From: an uncultured Paludibaculum sp.
GTDB taxonomy: Bacteria; Acidobacteriota; Terriglobia; Bryobacterales; Bryobacteraceae
NCBI RefSeq assembly: GCF_963665245.1
Contig: NZ_OY762269.1
Span: forward strand, 1,742,501-1,806,500
DNA length: 64,000 nt
Direction: 5' to 3'
The translations under genes and the position numbers were made by a program. Positions 62,866 to 64,000 of the stretch are shown here, piece by piece. A model generated the notes under the pieces. That model did not search any database. It was given only the letters and a program-made list of their open reading frames with translations, and had not been told where the DNA came from. Each line of letters opens with the position of its first letter. Positions within the stretch are counted from its first letter, which is position 1.

Positions 62866-62983
62866 CCCGCCCTCTCCTCCCCCCTCCGTCCGTCCATTTC
62901 CACCAGAACCCAGTAACCATTTATCCATTCCGCTGTATACATGAGTGAAGGCAGGGACAGAACGGTTCCAGCCGAGCTTCGAG

Positions 62984-63607
62984 ATGCAGAGCAGGGAGCG
63001 GATGGCGCAGACCGATGAAGAGTTGATGTCGGGTGTACGGCAGGGCGACCTGCGCGGCCTCGGCCAGTTGTTTGAGCGCCATCACGTGCATCTGTACAAC
63101 TTCGTGCTGCGGCTTACGGGCGACCGTCCTCACAGCGAGGACTTGGTACAGGAGGTTTTCTTCCGGATTCTGCGATACCGGCAGACCTACCGCGACGGGA
63201 CTTCGTTTACGACCTGGATGTACCAGATCGCCCGGAACGCCAGAGTGGACGCGCTGCGCAAAAAGCGGCCGGAAATAGGAGTGGAACTGGAGACGATCTC
63301 TCCGGCGGACGGGCGCCCGACGCCTGCCGCGCGGGCGGAGTCGACGCAGCAGGAAGAGTTGTTGCGGCGGTCGCTGGCGCTGCTGCCGGAGGAGAAACGG
63401 GAGTTGCTGGTGCTGAGCCGGTATCAGAATCTGAGGCACGAGCAGATCGCGGAATTGCTGCACTGCGAAGTGAGTACGGTGAAGGTGAGGGTGTTCCGAG
63501 CCGTGCAGGAGCTGAAGAAGATCTTCAACAGCCTGCAGGTGGAGCACAAGCGGACAGGCCGTGGTGCCTGGGCGCTGCCGGACGAGGGACATGGCTATGA
63601 AGTGTGA
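62984..63607 (+). CDS. ECF-type RNA polymerase sigma factor
   Basis: 207 residues from ATG 62984; ATG 63002 (MAQTDEELM, preceded by GGGAG) is an equally good start. Region 2: LGQLFERHHVHLYNFVLRLTGDRPHSEDLVQEVFFRILRY, FTTWMYQIARNARVDALRK; region 4: LALLPEEKRELLVLSRYQNLRHEQIAELLHCEVSTVKVRVFRAVQELKKIF. Stop overlaps the anti-sigma start by 11 bp. Confidence 0.92.
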   Translation: MQSRERMAQTDEELMSGVRQGDLRGLGQLFERHHVHLYNFVLRLTGDRPHSEDLVQEVFFRILRYRQTYRDGTSFTTWMYQIARNARVDALRKKRPEIGVELETISPADGRPTPAARAESTQQEELLRRSLALLPEEKRELLVLSRYQNLRHEQIAELLHCEVSTVKVRVFRAVQELKKIFNSLQVEHKRTGRGAWALPDEGHGYEV

Positions 63608-64000
63608 AGAGATCCAGGGGTTACTGCCTGACTATTGGGCCGGATCGGCGAGCGCGGAGGGCCGTGGGTTGGTAGTGGCCCATCTGGCCGACTGCGCGGA
63701 TTGCCGGGCGGTGTCGGAGTTGTGGTCGCAATTGGGCGAACTGCCGGAGGAGTCACCGAGACCTGAGGTCGGCGCACGGTTCCGGACGATGCTGGCGGCC
63801 TACCGCCATGGATTGGAACAGGCGGAGCAGCCCAAGGTCCGGAAAGCATTCTCGTTGGCGGAGTGGCTCTACGGCTGGTGGCCGGCCAAGCTGGAACATC
63901 AGGTTGCCTTGGCCGCCGCCTGTCTGGCGGTTGGGGTGGCGATTGGGTTCGCGGCGAGTTCCAAAGGTCCGTCGGCGCAGGAGTTCGCCCGGTTGCACGA
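63597..64000 (+). CDS. Zinc-finger anti-sigma factor (partial, runs off the window)
   Basis: At least 134 residues from ATG 63597. The N-terminal zf-HC2/ZAS motif is seen as CEEIQGLLPDYW ... VVAHLADCADCRAVSEL (HxxxCxxC), then a linker and a membrane helix VALAAACLAVGVAIGFAA near residue 105. Anti-sigma factors of this type hold the adjacent ECF sigma factor at the membrane. The 3' end is outside the window. Confidence 0.88.
   Translation, partial: MKCEEIQGLLPDYWAGSASAEGRGLVVAHLADCADCRAVSELWSQLGELPEESPRPEVGARFRTMLAAYRHGLEQAEQPKVRKAFSLAEWLYGWWPAKLEHQVALAAACLAVGVAIGFAASSKGPSAQEFARLH

Overview
The window is a 64 kb, GC-rich chromosomal stretch from a bacterium that looks like an acidobacterium, probably of the Bryobacterales/Solibacter group. 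This is inferred from family content: an Oar-like TonB-dependent receptor with an N-terminal carboxypeptidase-regulatory domain, a very large beta-propeller (SBBP-type) repeat protein, several secreted Gfo/Idh/MocA oxidoreductases and TIM-barrel epimerases, and a periplasmic enolase-superfamily/RraA-like pair. No database search was possible.

Layout. 1-3010: the 3' part of an rRNA operon (23S, 5S, terminator). 3191-8557: two nested IS21-family elements; the inner one splits the outer istA, and both have intact ends and target duplications. 8861-9199: a small membrane protein gene. 9217-18275: a 9.03 kb integrative element in the 3' end of tRNA-Glu(CTC), bounded by 31-bp direct repeats. 18386-28199: a LacI-regulated carbohydrate region (two oxidoreductases, an epimerase, an MFS transporter, a PfpI-like protein and a TonB receptor). 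28196-38939: a membrane protein, three glycosyltransferases and a 1588-residue repeat protein. 38946-48022: epimerase, phosphodiesterase, hydrolase, HicBA, membrane protein, GlgB, adenosine deaminase and a GyrI-like protein. 48004-51858: a LOG-cysE operon whose cysE is interrupted by an IS91-like element. 51972-55959: lactate permease, RraA-like protein and enolase-superfamily enzyme. 56089-64000: M23 peptidase, thioredoxin-like protein, a glucosyl/mannosylglycerate-type compatible-solute cluster, a response regulator, a Pal lipoprotein, and an ECF sigma/anti-sigma pair that runs off the window.

The most unusual system is the tRNA-Glu element. It has a tyrosine integrase coupled to an XRE regulator. 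Divergently, it has a leftward operon of AlpA-type regulator, two unknown proteins, a primase-like protein and a VapE-type helicase. An array of eleven 9-bp iterons in inverted orientation straddles the vapE 3' end and looks like a replication origin. Beyond it lies a lone HK97-type major capsid gene with two small unknown genes, and near the far end an FRG-domain gene preceded by eight copies of a 52-54 bp tandem repeat. There is no portal, terminase, protease or tail gene. This is the organisation of a phage satellite (P4/PICI-like in logic) in an acidobacterial host, and it encodes a capsid protein but not the rest of the packaging machinery.
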